Shown: positions 52,101 through 63,832 of the stretch, in pieces
Position numbering within the stretch: the first letter of the stretch is position 1
Layout of the letters: each line of letters begins with the position of its first letter
Assembly: GCA_029207755.1 (NCBI GenBank)
Contig: JARCOQ010000002.1
Location: 11,733,156-11,797,155 of the forward strand
Source: Chamaea fasciata
Taxonomy: Eukaryota; Chordata; Aves; Passeriformes; Sylviidae
DNA length: 64,000 nucleotides
Direction: 5' to 3'
Notes under the pieces: generated by a model
Database searches by the model: none
What the model saw: the letters and a program-made list of their open reading frames with translations, nothing else
What the model was told of the DNA's origin: nothing
Made by a program: the position numbers and the translations under genes

Positions 52101-54738
52101 AAATTTCAATCTATGAGCATTTTCAAGACCAGCAAAGAAATGCAGGTCAGAGATCCAGGGATTTCTTACTTCTGTTTCAGTCCCAGGGAGATGGGCCTTG
52201 CCAGGCTGGAAGTTCACACAAGGTTGGGAAGCACTGGCTATATAGTGCTAATATAAGCTGACTTTCTTGTGTCAGGCCTCTTGCATGGAATTTTGGTGTG
52301 GATCTTCAAGAAGGACAATGATTTTTTCCCAGGAAACATATTTCTCCTTGAGGTTTTTTTAGTGGTTCTGGCTGGGAAGAGTGGACCAGAATGACAGCAG
52401 GAAAAACTTGAATCATCAGCTGCTGACACCCAAGCAAAACAGCCTCTGGAGCCACTTGAGATAATCTTGCTCTTGTGGGTTTCTGGTTGTCTCTTTGCTT
52501 TTCTCTTGTATTTCTGTCTCAGAAATTGGTCCCGACTCCATGAACTTACAGTCCACACAGCTCAGGCAGCAGAAGCCACCTCTGCACACGTTCATTGCAC
52601 TGTGGGTGTATCCAGCTTGATATTGAGCATAGTTAGGTCTGCTTTGACACACCACACAACATACTCTCACTCCATGGGAAAACCCACCAGTCGGGCTGGC
52701 TCAGAGATGTGAGCTGACCTGCCCTGACTGGGAGGAACAGACTCAAGCATCTTCTTCTGGGAAGAAGATTCAGGGTAATGTTGCCAGCATCAATATTGCC
52801 CCTTCTCCTGCCTGGAAGAGAGAAGAGGACATGCATCACAAACTCATGACACAAAACATGGTGAGAGTTTTTGCACACAAATTGCAAAATTTGATCAGAA
52901 AACATCAGAAAACAGGACAAGGTTGTGAAACAAAGGCCTTATTTTCTCTCCTACTTGAATGCTGATTTTAGCTTAGTCTGTCAAAAAGTTCAGATATTGG
53001 CAAAAGCAAAGACAAAGGAATAAACAGGACTCCCTGTTCTACTTAAGAAATACTAAGTCCTTTCCAGAGAAGAAGAGAGAGAAGACATCCTTCCTGCTCC
53101 ACAGCTGCCTGAGTACTCTCACTTCTTCATCTGATGGTAGATCCCGTGTCTCAGCATCAGGACTTAATAGAAACTTGCAGTTTAGGAGAGCAGGACTAAA
53201 CAGCACTGCAGAGCTGTTTCCATGGCATTATGGGGCTTGCAGGACATGGTTCAGCCTTATCAGGAGGAGCAAGAATGAGCCGCAGTTTTATCAACATCTG
53301 CAGAGTTCAGGAGACCAACTACTGAAGGAAGAGGGTTGAGACAGGTAACATTGCAGGATGCTTACAGAAACACCCTCAGAATTATCAAACTGGGATAACA
53401 GGGTGAGGAGTAGAGAAACAGAGTAAGAATTGGTAGAGCCAAGGAAAAGAAAGAAGCTTTTCAATGAAGTGCTAGAAAGAAAACTACATGCCCCAAAACT
53501 ATACGTGACACTGCTTTTGTCTCCACAGCCTTGCACCCTTTCTGTTGGTAGGTACAAATGCCTCCAGGGGAAAGAAGAAACAGCAAAACACAACCCACAG
53601 CTCAGTTCCACACGGAAAGGAAAGATCCTGAGACTGTCAGGTAATCTCTATTGCTGAGAAGGCCTGAGTCATCAATCTTTATTGGCCACCACATCTCCTT
53701 TAAATCACATTTTCTTTTCAAATGCCTGAAAGCAGTTGAGAAGGAAAGAATGGGTGTGTTGGCCTGGTAGTCATGTTTTAAGAAAGAGAAGAAGTTTTTA
53801 GGAGAAAATGAGCCCAAAATCTGATTAAAATCACAATCACAAGGGCCACAGCAAGAGGGAAATGTGCAGTGCATCTTTCATGGAGGGTACAAGGCTTAGG
53901 TAAATACAGTTAGTAGCTGCAATACATAGAGACCCCAGCAGCCAAATGAGATTCTGTCATCATCTCTGGTATGCAGGGAAAACAGGCTAACACTGTGAAA
54001 GAGGAATACTAACCTTAATACTTTTACTCTCACAAATTTGCTGTGTGGATTTGACAAACAACAATAACCAGGACTTGAGTTGTCATTCAAATCAAGTAAA
54101 GGCATATCAGGTAAAGATATGCACATGCTTGTTCTCATCCAAAGATAGAACTCAACCTCCTCCAGTAGAGACCAGCTGGACTTTGAAGCTGGGCATATGT
54201 CTTAAGAGAATATCGCTACACACTTGTTGCTTCCACTGAGAGGACAGAGAAAGAAACGGCTAGAAATCTGGCTCAGCTGTGAATTCCAGTGAACTGGTAT
54301 TTTCAAAGAACAGTTGTTCTAATTTACTTCCTTGCCTTGAATATGTTTTCATAATGAAGCTTTAAAGTTGTCGAAACGTTCATTTTGGCAGTCTGAAACT
54401 CAGTTTATTATCTCAGTTTGGGACTGAACTGCTGCTGACTTAGAATTGCTGCTGTTTTGAGAATCAGGCTTAATTAACATGCAGAGTTCCATTACTGATT
54501 ATTCTGATCCAAGCCCAAGAGATATTAATAAGTTGGGTCTCTAGCCATGAAGATTTTCCTGAGGAATTAGATTTAATGGGTCTTTAAGGGGGAGGGGGAG
54601 AGAGCATGTTATTTTAGTAGATGCAAGATATCACAGTTTAAGCATATTCAATTAATTTGTGAACTTAAAATTTTTGTGCTGATATATGAAAAAAAGTCCT
54701 GTGGTCTTTAAGAAATCCTGTTTATCTAAACCATTTTG

Positions 54739-54779
54739 TTCTTCTTTTCTTTTTCTTTTTCTTTTTTTTTTTTTTTTTA
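54739..54779. repeat. (TTTTC)n followed by T run
   Basis: Four TTTTC-type units and then about 18 T. Confidence 0.93.
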
Positions 54780-54877
54780 AGCTACTTCTGCTATATGTTA
54801 CATCTAAATGGATTATAATAGAAGGAAATTCAATTACTTTGGTCCTCCTTGGCAGAACTTGTTGTAGCTGTCAGTCC

Positions 54878-54929
54878 TGCTGCATTGCACGTAGAGCCAC
54901 AGTGGCATTTTGTGCTGTGCAATGCAGCA
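54878..54929. repeat. Perfect 13-bp inverted repeat, stem-loop
   Basis: TGCTGCATTGCAC at 54878-54890 and GTGCAATGCAGCA at 54917-54929 are exact reverse complements around 26 nt, which itself contains GCCACAGTGGC, a small inner hairpin. The arms include the octamer-like TGCAAT words. Function is unknown. Confidence 0.9.
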
Positions 54930-57874
54930 CTCTGCAGAAACACCCTAGGTAGTGCTCAGTTAGCAGCCTTGGGAGATGGACAGGCTGAGCTGGGAACATT
55001 GCCATGGGAACTGGGGGACCACTGGCCCCAGCTATGCAAACCACTAATTCCACAAGTAGTTTGGGAATTTCTAAGGCACACCATATTGTGCAGGGTGGAT
55101 ATAAATTTTTAAGACCCTTGTATATCAAATAATGATACACTTCCATTATTCTCCTCTCCTATTCTTATTTTTATATATTTTTTAAATTATTATTATTATT
55201 TTCTTTTGACCTGCATTAAATTTATGGGTGGATAGTTAATGGTGGGTTTAGGTTAATGCTAAAAGGGGTGAAGGAATCTTGAAATTTTTGCCATTCCCTT
55301 CTCTCCTCTAGTACATTTTATATTTTCTCAAAAGTTTATAACATCAGTACTGAATTCTTTTCCATAACTACAGAATAAAAATCCCATTAAAAGTATAATG
55401 CCATTATAGCCCCAAGAAACTTGGCAGGAGAAGCTAAGTAGCTTAAACCATTTCTGTAAGCCAATGAGATATCAAATTGATGGAGTTCTAGCAAAGTTAT
55501 CTAATAAATGACCCGTGTGCAAGCCACTGCTTTCTCCTCCTACTTTCAGTTGTGTACCAGGGCATCTTCAAAGACTAAGCTCATGGGCAAATGACAGAAG
55601 GATTTTACAGTGAGAAAACTAAAAAGAAAATATTCATTGGTGAGAAATGAACTCAGAAAACAGCTGTAACTCAGATTTTAAACCGCATTTCATGAAACCA
55701 AAGAATAGAGCACTACCACTTTGGGGAATCACAAAGTAGAAGAACTCTTAAGTTGCTGCAAAGAGCAACTATTACAACTTAATATATTTTTTTTTCTCTT
55801 CCAGGTTTATTTGAAAATTGATTAGTGATAATGAATAGCAGTCATCTTTTTAAATTGCCCAAATCCGGTCTTTCAAGTGTTCATAAAGCAATGAGAAGCA
55901 TTTAATGATCATATTTATTCAAAAATTATTTACCTACTTTTTGGAACAACACTGCTCAATTTTACCAATTTTCTTCTTTGTTTTATTAAATAATTTCATT
56001 CAGAAGAAAAGTTACCTTAGAGAAATACCTAGCCCTGATTTCAAGATAGCAACATTTTGAAAGCTTTATGTTCAGCTGAACTATTCTCTTTCCAATTTCT
56101 TATTCTCCAGATGAGGAAATAAAACTTGGCAACATGGCAAATTAATGATGCCAGAGAAAACACAGTCCTCCTTCAAAGAGTAATTTAATGGACATACAAG
56201 TTGCTAGGATTTAGCCTATATATGTATATAATTTTTTAGTGCATGGATGTTATTCATATTCTGGGTATCGGAATCTTAATATATGTATTGTTAGGCTTCA
56301 GAGTTAGAACATAATTACTGTATTTGCTAAAATTCTAGGTTGCCCAGTCACTTCACAATGTTGTCACTGTGTGTACAATTTTGGCTAATAAACCAGCACA
56401 CAGCATGTCAGAAAGGTGATGTATAATTTACTAAAGACAGAATTTGTTGTTTCCCTTGCATCCAGTTATTTTCATTGGATAAGAGGTGGTGTGGATGCCT
56501 GAAGCCTTTCTTTAGCTGTGCAAATATAAAACTGCTGCACTTCAAAATTACTTTAGGGGCTGGCAAGCTAAGAAAATTTGCAAAGGTGTAAGAAAAAGAC
56601 AGAAGACCTTTTCGGTATCTATGGGTGGTATTCAACATATGATTCCCATCAATTTAGAGGAGTTTGTCCCTCATTATCCATACCTCATTTCTGAGACAGT
56701 AGGAGACTACACACTCCAGAAAACTAGTAACACCTTTCTAAGTTTTCCAAACCTCCTTTGGATGGGCATCTGAGATCCACGATTATTTGAAGAAACTTGA
56801 ACTCCCTCATATTAGCAACATAGCAGAAGGTTAAAAACATATGGATTATCAAAAATGTTTTAAAATTCTCATTGTATTCATCCTAGGTGTGGATTGTGCT
56901 CTTCTCTTTCTGCATACCATCAGCTTTACATGAAGGAAAGGTTGAATCTCAGATGCCATGGAGATTCAAGGTAACTTCTCCATTTCAGAATGTATTGTTC
57001 AGTATGTTCACAGCTCAACTTACCTATAGGTGCAGAGAAAAATTAGCTATTGCCTGCAAGAATAAATTCACTTGGAAAAAAACTGTCAGCCAAACAAACA
57101 AATAACTCTGCTACTAAATTGAAATAGCTGGTAGCAAAACACAACAGTGTTTGAAATAATTTTCCAATGCTACTTATGAACCTCAAGGGTTTGGGGTGTT
57201 TTTTAAGTAAAAAAACTGATCCCAGGTAGCTTTAAGGCAGCTAGGAATCCGTCAAATGTTTTAAAATCCATAATAATCTGAAACGTATTGACTTCTAAAC
57301 CCGGCTATAAATATCCAAAGGGAAAATGACTAAACAATATGCCGTATATGATCTTTGAGTTCTGAGAAAGATGAAATTAAATGGCAAACCATCCAGTAAT
57401 TTGCATACAAGATGCCCCTTAAACACATCTGCAGTGATCTATCCTATTTAAAAGCATAGTACACAAAGTACCCAAGTAATCACAGAAATGTATGAACTGT
57501 CTTTGTAGATAAAACCTCATCATGACTCTGACAAACAAACAAGTCTTGAAAGTGGTCCTTTGAAGAGATCCAGAGAATTACCAGTGCGTTTTCAGAGTGA
57601 CAGCCGTGTGGATTTAACTACAGTATCTTTTGAGGCAATGAGAAAAGGGGGCTTTCCAGAATATATACTTATAGCCTAGCGTGTATATGTGCTTTCCAGG
57701 TATATATCTGTATATGCATATTCCCACATTTTCAAGCTGGCAACAGGACATTTCTATTCTTCTTAGGGAAAACACGGACCAAGAAGGTCTACAAAGCCCT
57801 TTAGAAGTAAGAAACCCTGACAGACCTGGGTTTGGATCACACTCAGAAGCCACTGGGACAGTGACTAACCCTAA
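54930..57874. other. AT-rich non-coding sequence upstream of the CpG island
   Basis: No gene. It is the proximal 5' flank of the putative CHODL promoter, so any conserved block here would be a candidate enhancer. An ATT-rich tract lies near 55175-55205. Confidence 0.5.
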
Positions 57875-57959
57875 ACGACCCGGCAGAGAGGCTGGGAGGG
57901 ACCCGCCGCCCCGCAGCCTCCAACCAGGAGCGGGAAGCGACCGCTCACCGGCCACCTGA

Positions 57960-58080
57960 AGGGGCTGGGACAGGAAAGGCTGGGACTGGGACAGGAGGGA
58001 CAGGGGCTGGATCAGGGGCTGGAACAGGGCTTGGGGCAGGGGCTGGGGCAGGCGCTGTCGCTGGGGCTGGGGGCGGTGCG
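57960..58080. repeat. G-rich imperfect tandem tract (GGGGCTGG-type)
   Basis: Repeated GGGGCTGG, GGGACAGG and GGGGCAGG units on the plus strand, about 120 bp long, directly upstream of the GC boxes. Its many G3-G4 runs at short spacing could form G-quadruplexes. The minus strand reads as proline/alanine-rich repeats in an open frame, which is a by-product of the repeat. Confidence 0.85.
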
Positions 58081-58239
58081 GGGGCGGTCCCTCCTCGGGG
58101 GAAGCAGATAAAGGCACGGTGGCGGGATGCGGGGAGGTGCGGAGGGCAGCAGCGGAGTTGGGTGCGTGTCCGTCGCTCATCGGCCGGCATCGCCCTGCCC
58201 TGAGCGCTTCTCGGAGCCAGTCGGCAGCGGGGCAGCGCC

Positions 58240-58330
58240 ATGGGGGCCGGAGGAGGGCTGGGGCTGGCGGCCGTGCTGGCGGCCGCGGTGCTGTGCGGGC
58301 CCGGGGCGCTCGCCGGGCGCGTCCTCAGCG
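58240..58330 (+). CDS. CHODL: Chondrolectin, first coding exon (signal peptide), partial gene
   Basis: Chondrolectin is a single-pass type I membrane protein with one extracellular C-type lectin domain. Only its first coding exon is here: 30 codons plus one base, ending at the donor GTGAGTA (58331). The ATG sits in a strong context (GCGCCATGG). Residues 1-25 form a signal peptide: a glycine-rich start, a hydrophobic core LGLAAVLAAAVL, and a cleavage site after ALA at residue 25. The end, VLCGPGALAGRVLSG, matches LLCGHGAFCRRVVSG of mammalian CHODL as I recall it, in sequence and in stopping at the phase-1 junction inside SG. Layilin (ATGRLLSA at the same place) is the closest alternative and fits less well. 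The first domain residues and cysteines would be in exon 2, not seen in the window. The position at the edge of a long gene desert agrees with the gene-poor setting of human CHODL. Confidence 0.72.
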
Positions 58331-59722
58331 GTGAGTACGCGGTGCGGAGCGCGGCGCTCCGGGAGGGGGAGCGGCGCTGGGCGGACCTGGGACCGGCCCC
58401 GTTCGCCAAAACCACCCGAGCATCGGCGGCGAGCGCTGGGAGCGCCTCCCGGGCGCACCTGCCCCGCGGCGGGGCGCGGATGCTGCGGGGAAGGCGCGGG
58501 TGTGCGGGGCTGCGCTCCCGCCGGGCCGTGGGGCTGCGGGCTCCTGCGGCAGCCGGGAGGCCTGCCCTGCCTTGCCCTGCCCCGGCTTCTCAGAGCTGCC
58601 TGATTGCGCTCCGAATTGCTTAAAAAGCTCGAGCGTTTTCCCGCGGAGCGTCCGTGCGCTGTTTTGTTGGCAGCTGGACAGGGATTTTTCTTCTTTGTCT
58701 GCGCTGTTGTTAGGAGGAGAGGGCAAACTTTTAAGACCGTGCGGCATGAATAGTTTTGTTGTGTGTGCGTGCATCCACAACTCTCAAAACTTGAAAGGAA
58801 GACAGTGCCTTAGAAATCTGTATCTAACACTGGAGCTTAGGTTTCATTTAAGAGGTGTAGATTCCCACTGTGTGTCGGCAGTATACAGGTGCATTATGCT
58901 CAGAAGCTGCTAAATTTAATGAAAAGTCCTCTTCTAAGCTTACTTTGGTTCAGACCCTCCAAACTGAAGCTGACAGGCTCTCGAAGGTGTGTTGCATGTG
59001 CCTATACATCCATGCATTTGCCTGGAAACAAAGATTTACACGCTCCGCTCTGCTTGTTAACAAGTTGTATGTGTGTGTGTGGGTAAGAACGTGGCTCTTT
59101 ACAAACTGTCTCCAGAACAATGCAAAGTATTTGTATGCTACTGTTTCAGAGGGTGTAATAGCATATCAACAAAACTTTTTTGTAGGTTAATTTTTTGTTG
59201 CAAGCATTTGATTGCTGAATTCAGGTAACTTTGTTAGTTGCTGAGGAAGTGCTGTCACTGTACTCTTCATCATGCTCTTGTTTGAAGCATGTTCTAACGC
59301 TACAACTGAGATGGGCTTTTGGTAAAACAGTATCTTCAGGAAAGAATAGCTAAGTACTTCCAACACTTTGAAAAAGCATATTTGCCGCAACAGTAACCTG
59401 AAATATTTAATCTACCTCTGTTATACTGTGAATTATACTAGTTTATATGATACATCAAAGCTCTAAGTATTACAATTTATATGCCTGCTGTGTAACACTG
59501 CTATTTGTAAGGAATAGTGAAGATTAATTATCTACGAGATGCGTTAGGCATTAGCAGTCTCAGTGCAGGAGTCTGTGTGTGGCTGAGGAAACCCAGTCCC
59601 TTAATCTTCTAGCTGCAGCTTCTATGTTTGACTGAGTCGTAGGAAACTGAGGTTCAGCTTTTAAAGCCACGTGTGATATTTGTATACTGCCTTGTCAAAC
59701 GGTTCCTAGATGCACTAGGCTT

Positions 59723-59789
59723 TGTGTCCTCTCAGAATCTGTGTCCTCTCAAAACCCTCAAAGCTTTAGGGGCTTTTGAGAGGACACAG
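59723..59789. repeat. Perfect 16-bp inverted repeat with an extra direct copy
   Basis: CTGTGTCCTCTCAAAA at 59739-59754 pairs exactly with TTTTGAGAGGACACAG at 59774-59789 around a 19-nt loop that can add a few pairs (CCC with GGG). A further direct copy of TGTGTCCTCTCA sits at 59723-59734, so one arm is present twice in direct orientation. Confidence 0.95.
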
Positions 59790-62700
59790 ACTCTGCCCCA
59801 TATTTCCCTGAAGCATTTCAGAGCATATGATGTGTCTCATGTCACTGTATTATGCTGATAGTACTTGTCTGGTAGAATACAGGAGAGGGTTTGAAGCCAC
59901 TTACAGAAAGAACCATTTAAATATTATTAGGTTATTTGTTGAAGTTGTATTAGTTAGATAAAGGCTTCCTAGAAAACAACAGCCACATTTATTTGTTTAT
60001 GTTTATTGCAGATATTCTTATGTACTGGAAGAACTTTTTTAGCCCCTCTTTCTTTCTCTTAAGGACCACACCCGTGTTCTGGCACATGGTTAGGTGTAGT
60101 ACTAGCAGTAGCTGACATTATTTCAGGCAAGAAATAGTACCAGTGGATAACTGGGCAGTGTGTGCTGTCACCTGACTCCCATCTAGCTTACCTCTCTCTT
60201 GTATAAGAACCAGCAGTTTGGACTTAAGCCATCTTATGTTTGAAATCTATATCTTAAACAGACCTATTACTAAAAAAATCCCTGTTTATTTATGCTTCAG
60301 TCATGATTAGTAATCTGCCATAGTAGGAAATTTCACTGCTCTCATTTCAAATAAATATATAGTTCCTATTATTCATCTAGGTGTTTGTGAGACTGCTTGG
60401 ACCTTGTGGAAAGAGTCCCATTGACTCCAGTAAGTTTGCAGCAGACCTAGCAATAATTGCAAATTTGCTACCATTTTGATCACAGTGTCAAGAGGACAGA
60501 GAAGGAAAGGCCTGCCTTTTTGAAATGCCATTTCTTAAAGTAAAGGGTTTCTGTTACTTTTTTCTAGTATGTTAGTTTTCCTAGGATATAATTAAAACTA
60601 TTGTTGGCATCAAACAATTCGCATTTTGGTGTTCTTTGTCATCTTTAATTTGGGAAGTTTTGAACAGTGATGCAAAATGCTTTTAATTTTTTGATATAGT
60701 TAGACAGATGTTTTGTGAGCAGTGCTTACAGCCTCCATATCAAACTATCTAGTGTTGCCAGAGATTGATTCCTATAGGAAAAAAAAACCAAAGCAGGCTC
60801 AGGAGAAAGTGCTGAGTCTGCCTTGCTGTTCCATGATATCATAAAGAACATGAAGTGATGATAATGCAGTTTGCAAAAATGCAATTACTTTAAGTATCTA
60901 TTGGGCAGGAGGGATGCAAGCTAATCTTATTACTAATCATTTAACAGCCTATGTGTTAATCATAAGTATTACAGCTTAATGACTGCTGTTTGTCTAGTAT
61001 TTCTACAGCTTTTAAAGTTTTGTTCTCTGTTATTGCGGTGCATCAATAGCAGATTAAGTAGTGATGTAGTATTTTAAAGCAGTATGTCTCTATTTTGGTT
61101 CAAAAGTACTTGGATATATAAAACACTAAATGAAGAAAAACACTTGTGGGTCAGGAAACTACCAGAGTTGCCCCTAAACTATAGACTTTGGTGCTTCAGA
61201 TGCTTTTAAGGAAGTGGATGCATTCATTCACATAGTTTATGATCAGATTGGAGTTCTACATAAAGTACTGCAAAGTAAGAGAATTAAAGCGGTGTCTTTC
61301 TGGGTACTGGATTGACTAGAGATAACAAACTCTTTCTCAAAAGATGCATAACTTAATTAAATTTAATTTTCTTGGCCTGCTTATTGCCCCAGTCTGTTAA
61401 AATGTGAGCGTTTTCTCTGGATGAAGCCCTCTACTGTTAAGTTGTGGGTTGGTTTTTTTTTTTTTTTTTATCAGTGTGAACTGTAAATTTCAAGGTACAT
61501 TCACTGCTCAGGATTTGAAAAGATATAACCTGATAAAACCACTGCCATCTCATCTACCTGTGCAACAGGTGTGTGTTGAACACATTTTGTTGGAAATATT
61601 CAGCATTTAGTTCCATACTAGAAAAGCTTTTCTTGCTTAGGTATGCCCAGATAGTACAAGATCCTTTCACTCAGTTAAAGGTCTCAGTATTACTAAAGCT
61701 GAGACTTGGAGAAGCAGGAGAAGCTGGACATTGGTTTCCCATGGACTCCTTTATTATTTCTCTCATGCAGCAGTACTGAGCACTGTGTTCTTGGGGGCAA
61801 ATCAATTAGCTTGGCTCTTAAAGTGAAATGAGGGATGACTTTTGGATGTAATACATTTTTCTTCTAAACACACCTTGCTGCAAACCAAGAAATTCTACAA
61901 TACCCTGTGGAATGAGAGCCCAGTTTTGATGAGACCTCTGATGGTGGAAGAGTCCTGTAGCAGGATAGAAATACCCAAGAACTTTAATCAGTTTCAGGAG
62001 TCAGATTTCAGTATTAGAAGTGATCTCACTTTGTCAACCCTGTAAATCTTACCTTTCCCATGGGTGAGAGTTGTGCAGGTTGGCCAAGCTGCAATTCTGT
62101 TCAGGGATAAGGAAAGAGACATAGAAAATCCTAGTGTAGTGCTGTGTCTCAGACCAGCATGCTACTTTCCCAGGAATAGAACTTTTTGCTCTCAGCATTT
62201 TGTTCAAAACTAGAGAGGCATTGCAAATCTCAAACTCATGATTGTCAAGTCCCAGTATTCCCCCTGGCTAAAGAGCCGAAGAAGAAACACCTACCATGGA
62301 GGGAGCTATGGTAAAAACCATGTGGAATGGTATGGACAATCTACTTGCTTTCACGTGGCTTTTCTTGCTCCCAGAGAGAGAAGGCTGGTCTCTTCCCTGG
62401 TTGAGCTCATGTTCTGTACCTTGATTTTAAATCTGTGAAGTTCAAGCGTGATCCTATGTAGATCAAACTTCTCAGTTATAAGATGTTTGCAGGGGAACAT
62501 GCTTTGGTTCATAAAGGGTCCTATACATCATTATTTTTCTGAAACTAGTCCTGTAATGGCTTTCTCTTTGCAAATCTCTGATGGATCAGAAAAGATAGTA
62601 CATGCTTATTTACAATAGGTAAGATGAAACAATCCTTCAATGGTAATTGCTGCACTTTAATACCATACTCTTACCAGTCACTAGTTGGAAGCTGAGTCTC

Positions 62701-63585
62701 CTGTTGAAGCAGTCCCTACTCCCACCACTGACAAACACTGGGACCTTCAGTTCCAAGAAATCTGAAGAAATAATGAGTCCTAACTAAAAAGTTGGCATGG
62801 CTCTAATTGAATCTGAATGTAGCTGCAGTATCCAGCTAATGACTCTAGGCTCACTTAATAAGAAGGGAATTGGTATTATAAGAGTGGGAATAATTTCATT
62901 TAAATTTGGATTTTGAATGTACTGCAGATCTACTATAACAGCTACTGCAATTTGTGGTTGTTTTGTTCAGTTGTCTACACAGTGAGGTCAGTGAGCCAGT
63001 TTAGATATGGACAGGTTATTGGGAAGATCTAAAATTGAGATCAATCCCACACTGTATCTCAAGGACTACATGTAATGTGAATTAACCAGTGATGCTTTAC
63101 CTCTGAATTTTCTGAGTGTAAATTATCCTTCATAATATTCTAACAGATTTCTCCTCCTCTCAAACTTCCCCTTAATTTTTTTGCGTTGAGTGAACTGTCA
63201 CAAATTTTAAAATTCCATGTGGATTGGCTTTTCCCACTTCCTTAGGAGCAGGTGAATGACCAAGGCTTTGCTTGTTGCTTTTTCTTTTACTTGTGGAACT
63301 GTTGCAAAAAGGAGGCACTCTACACTTCTGTACTGAAATGCTTAAAGGACACTCTAGGAAACTCTTAAACTGAGGAATTTAATATAAATTCCTCCCATAT
63401 ATATATATAAAACCTAAATATATTGCAAATATTTTTGTAACAAATTCATGAAAATATACATGCTTGGAAAAAAGACATTCAAATTTCACTGAAAATTACT
63501 GAGAATGGATGATGCTTGCTATGAAAAATAATTGAGAAAGAGTATATTTTCTCTCTTCTCCTTTTTTTCTTCATTCAATGATGTA

Positions 63586-63832
63586 GGGTGGAACTGTTGG
63601 CTGGGGAGATTCATGTCGAATATCAGGGGAAGGTTTTTCACCAGAGAGTGGCTGGACACTGGAACAGGCTCCCAAGGAAGATGGTCACAGCACCAAGTTC
63701 AAGAAGAGTTGGCCAACACTCTTGGGAAAGTGGTGGGGTTCTTGGGGATGGTCCTGTTCAGGGCCAGGAGTTGGACTTGATGATCCTTGGGGTCTCTTCC
63801 ACCGGAGTGATACTCTGTGGTTCTATGACCAG
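63586..63832 (+). mobile_element. CR1 LINE 3' fragment of a different subfamily
   Basis: Plus-strand CR1 tail distinct from the type at 33798. Blocks are AGGGGAAGGTTTTTCACCAG, GAGTGGCTGGACACTGGAAC, AGATGGTCACAGCACCAAG, TTGGGGATGGTCCTGTTCAG, GGCCAGGAGTTGGACTTGAT and terminal TGTGGTTCTATGA. It lies in the sense direction inside the putative CHODL intron 1. The three plus-strand open frames over it are not genes. Confidence 0.92.

Larger units (their letters stand above)
45761..54877. other. AT-rich non-coding sequence
   Basis: About 9 kb with no recognised gene or transposon. Open frames of 60-122 codons occur (for example 47245-47487 plus and 49582-49938 minus) without known similarity. Simple repeats are listed separately. 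Confidence 0.5.
57875..58640 (+). promoter_or_regulatory. CHODL: CpG island promoter of the putative CHODL gene
   Basis: Base composition jumps from AT-rich to strongly GC-rich with dense CpG across about 750 bp that encloses the first coding exon. Two GC boxes (GGGGCGG at 58070-58076 and 58081-58087) lie about 160 bp upstream of the start codon. A weak TATA-like GATAAAGG is at 58107-58114. The transcription start cannot be fixed from sequence; if the TATA-like box works it would be near 58135-58145. This is the only CpG island in the window. Confidence 0.85.

Noticed and set aside
57614..58180. 188-codon minus-strand frame, the longest in the window.
   Set aside because: Low-complexity Gln/Pro/Leu repeats from the same G-rich tract, opposite to the putative CHODL promoter, with no recognisable domain.
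57945..58415. 156-codon minus-strand frame rich in Pro-Ala-Pro across the CpG island.
   Set aside because: It is the complement of the G-rich tandem tract and GC-rich exon; low stop density in GC-rich DNA explains it.
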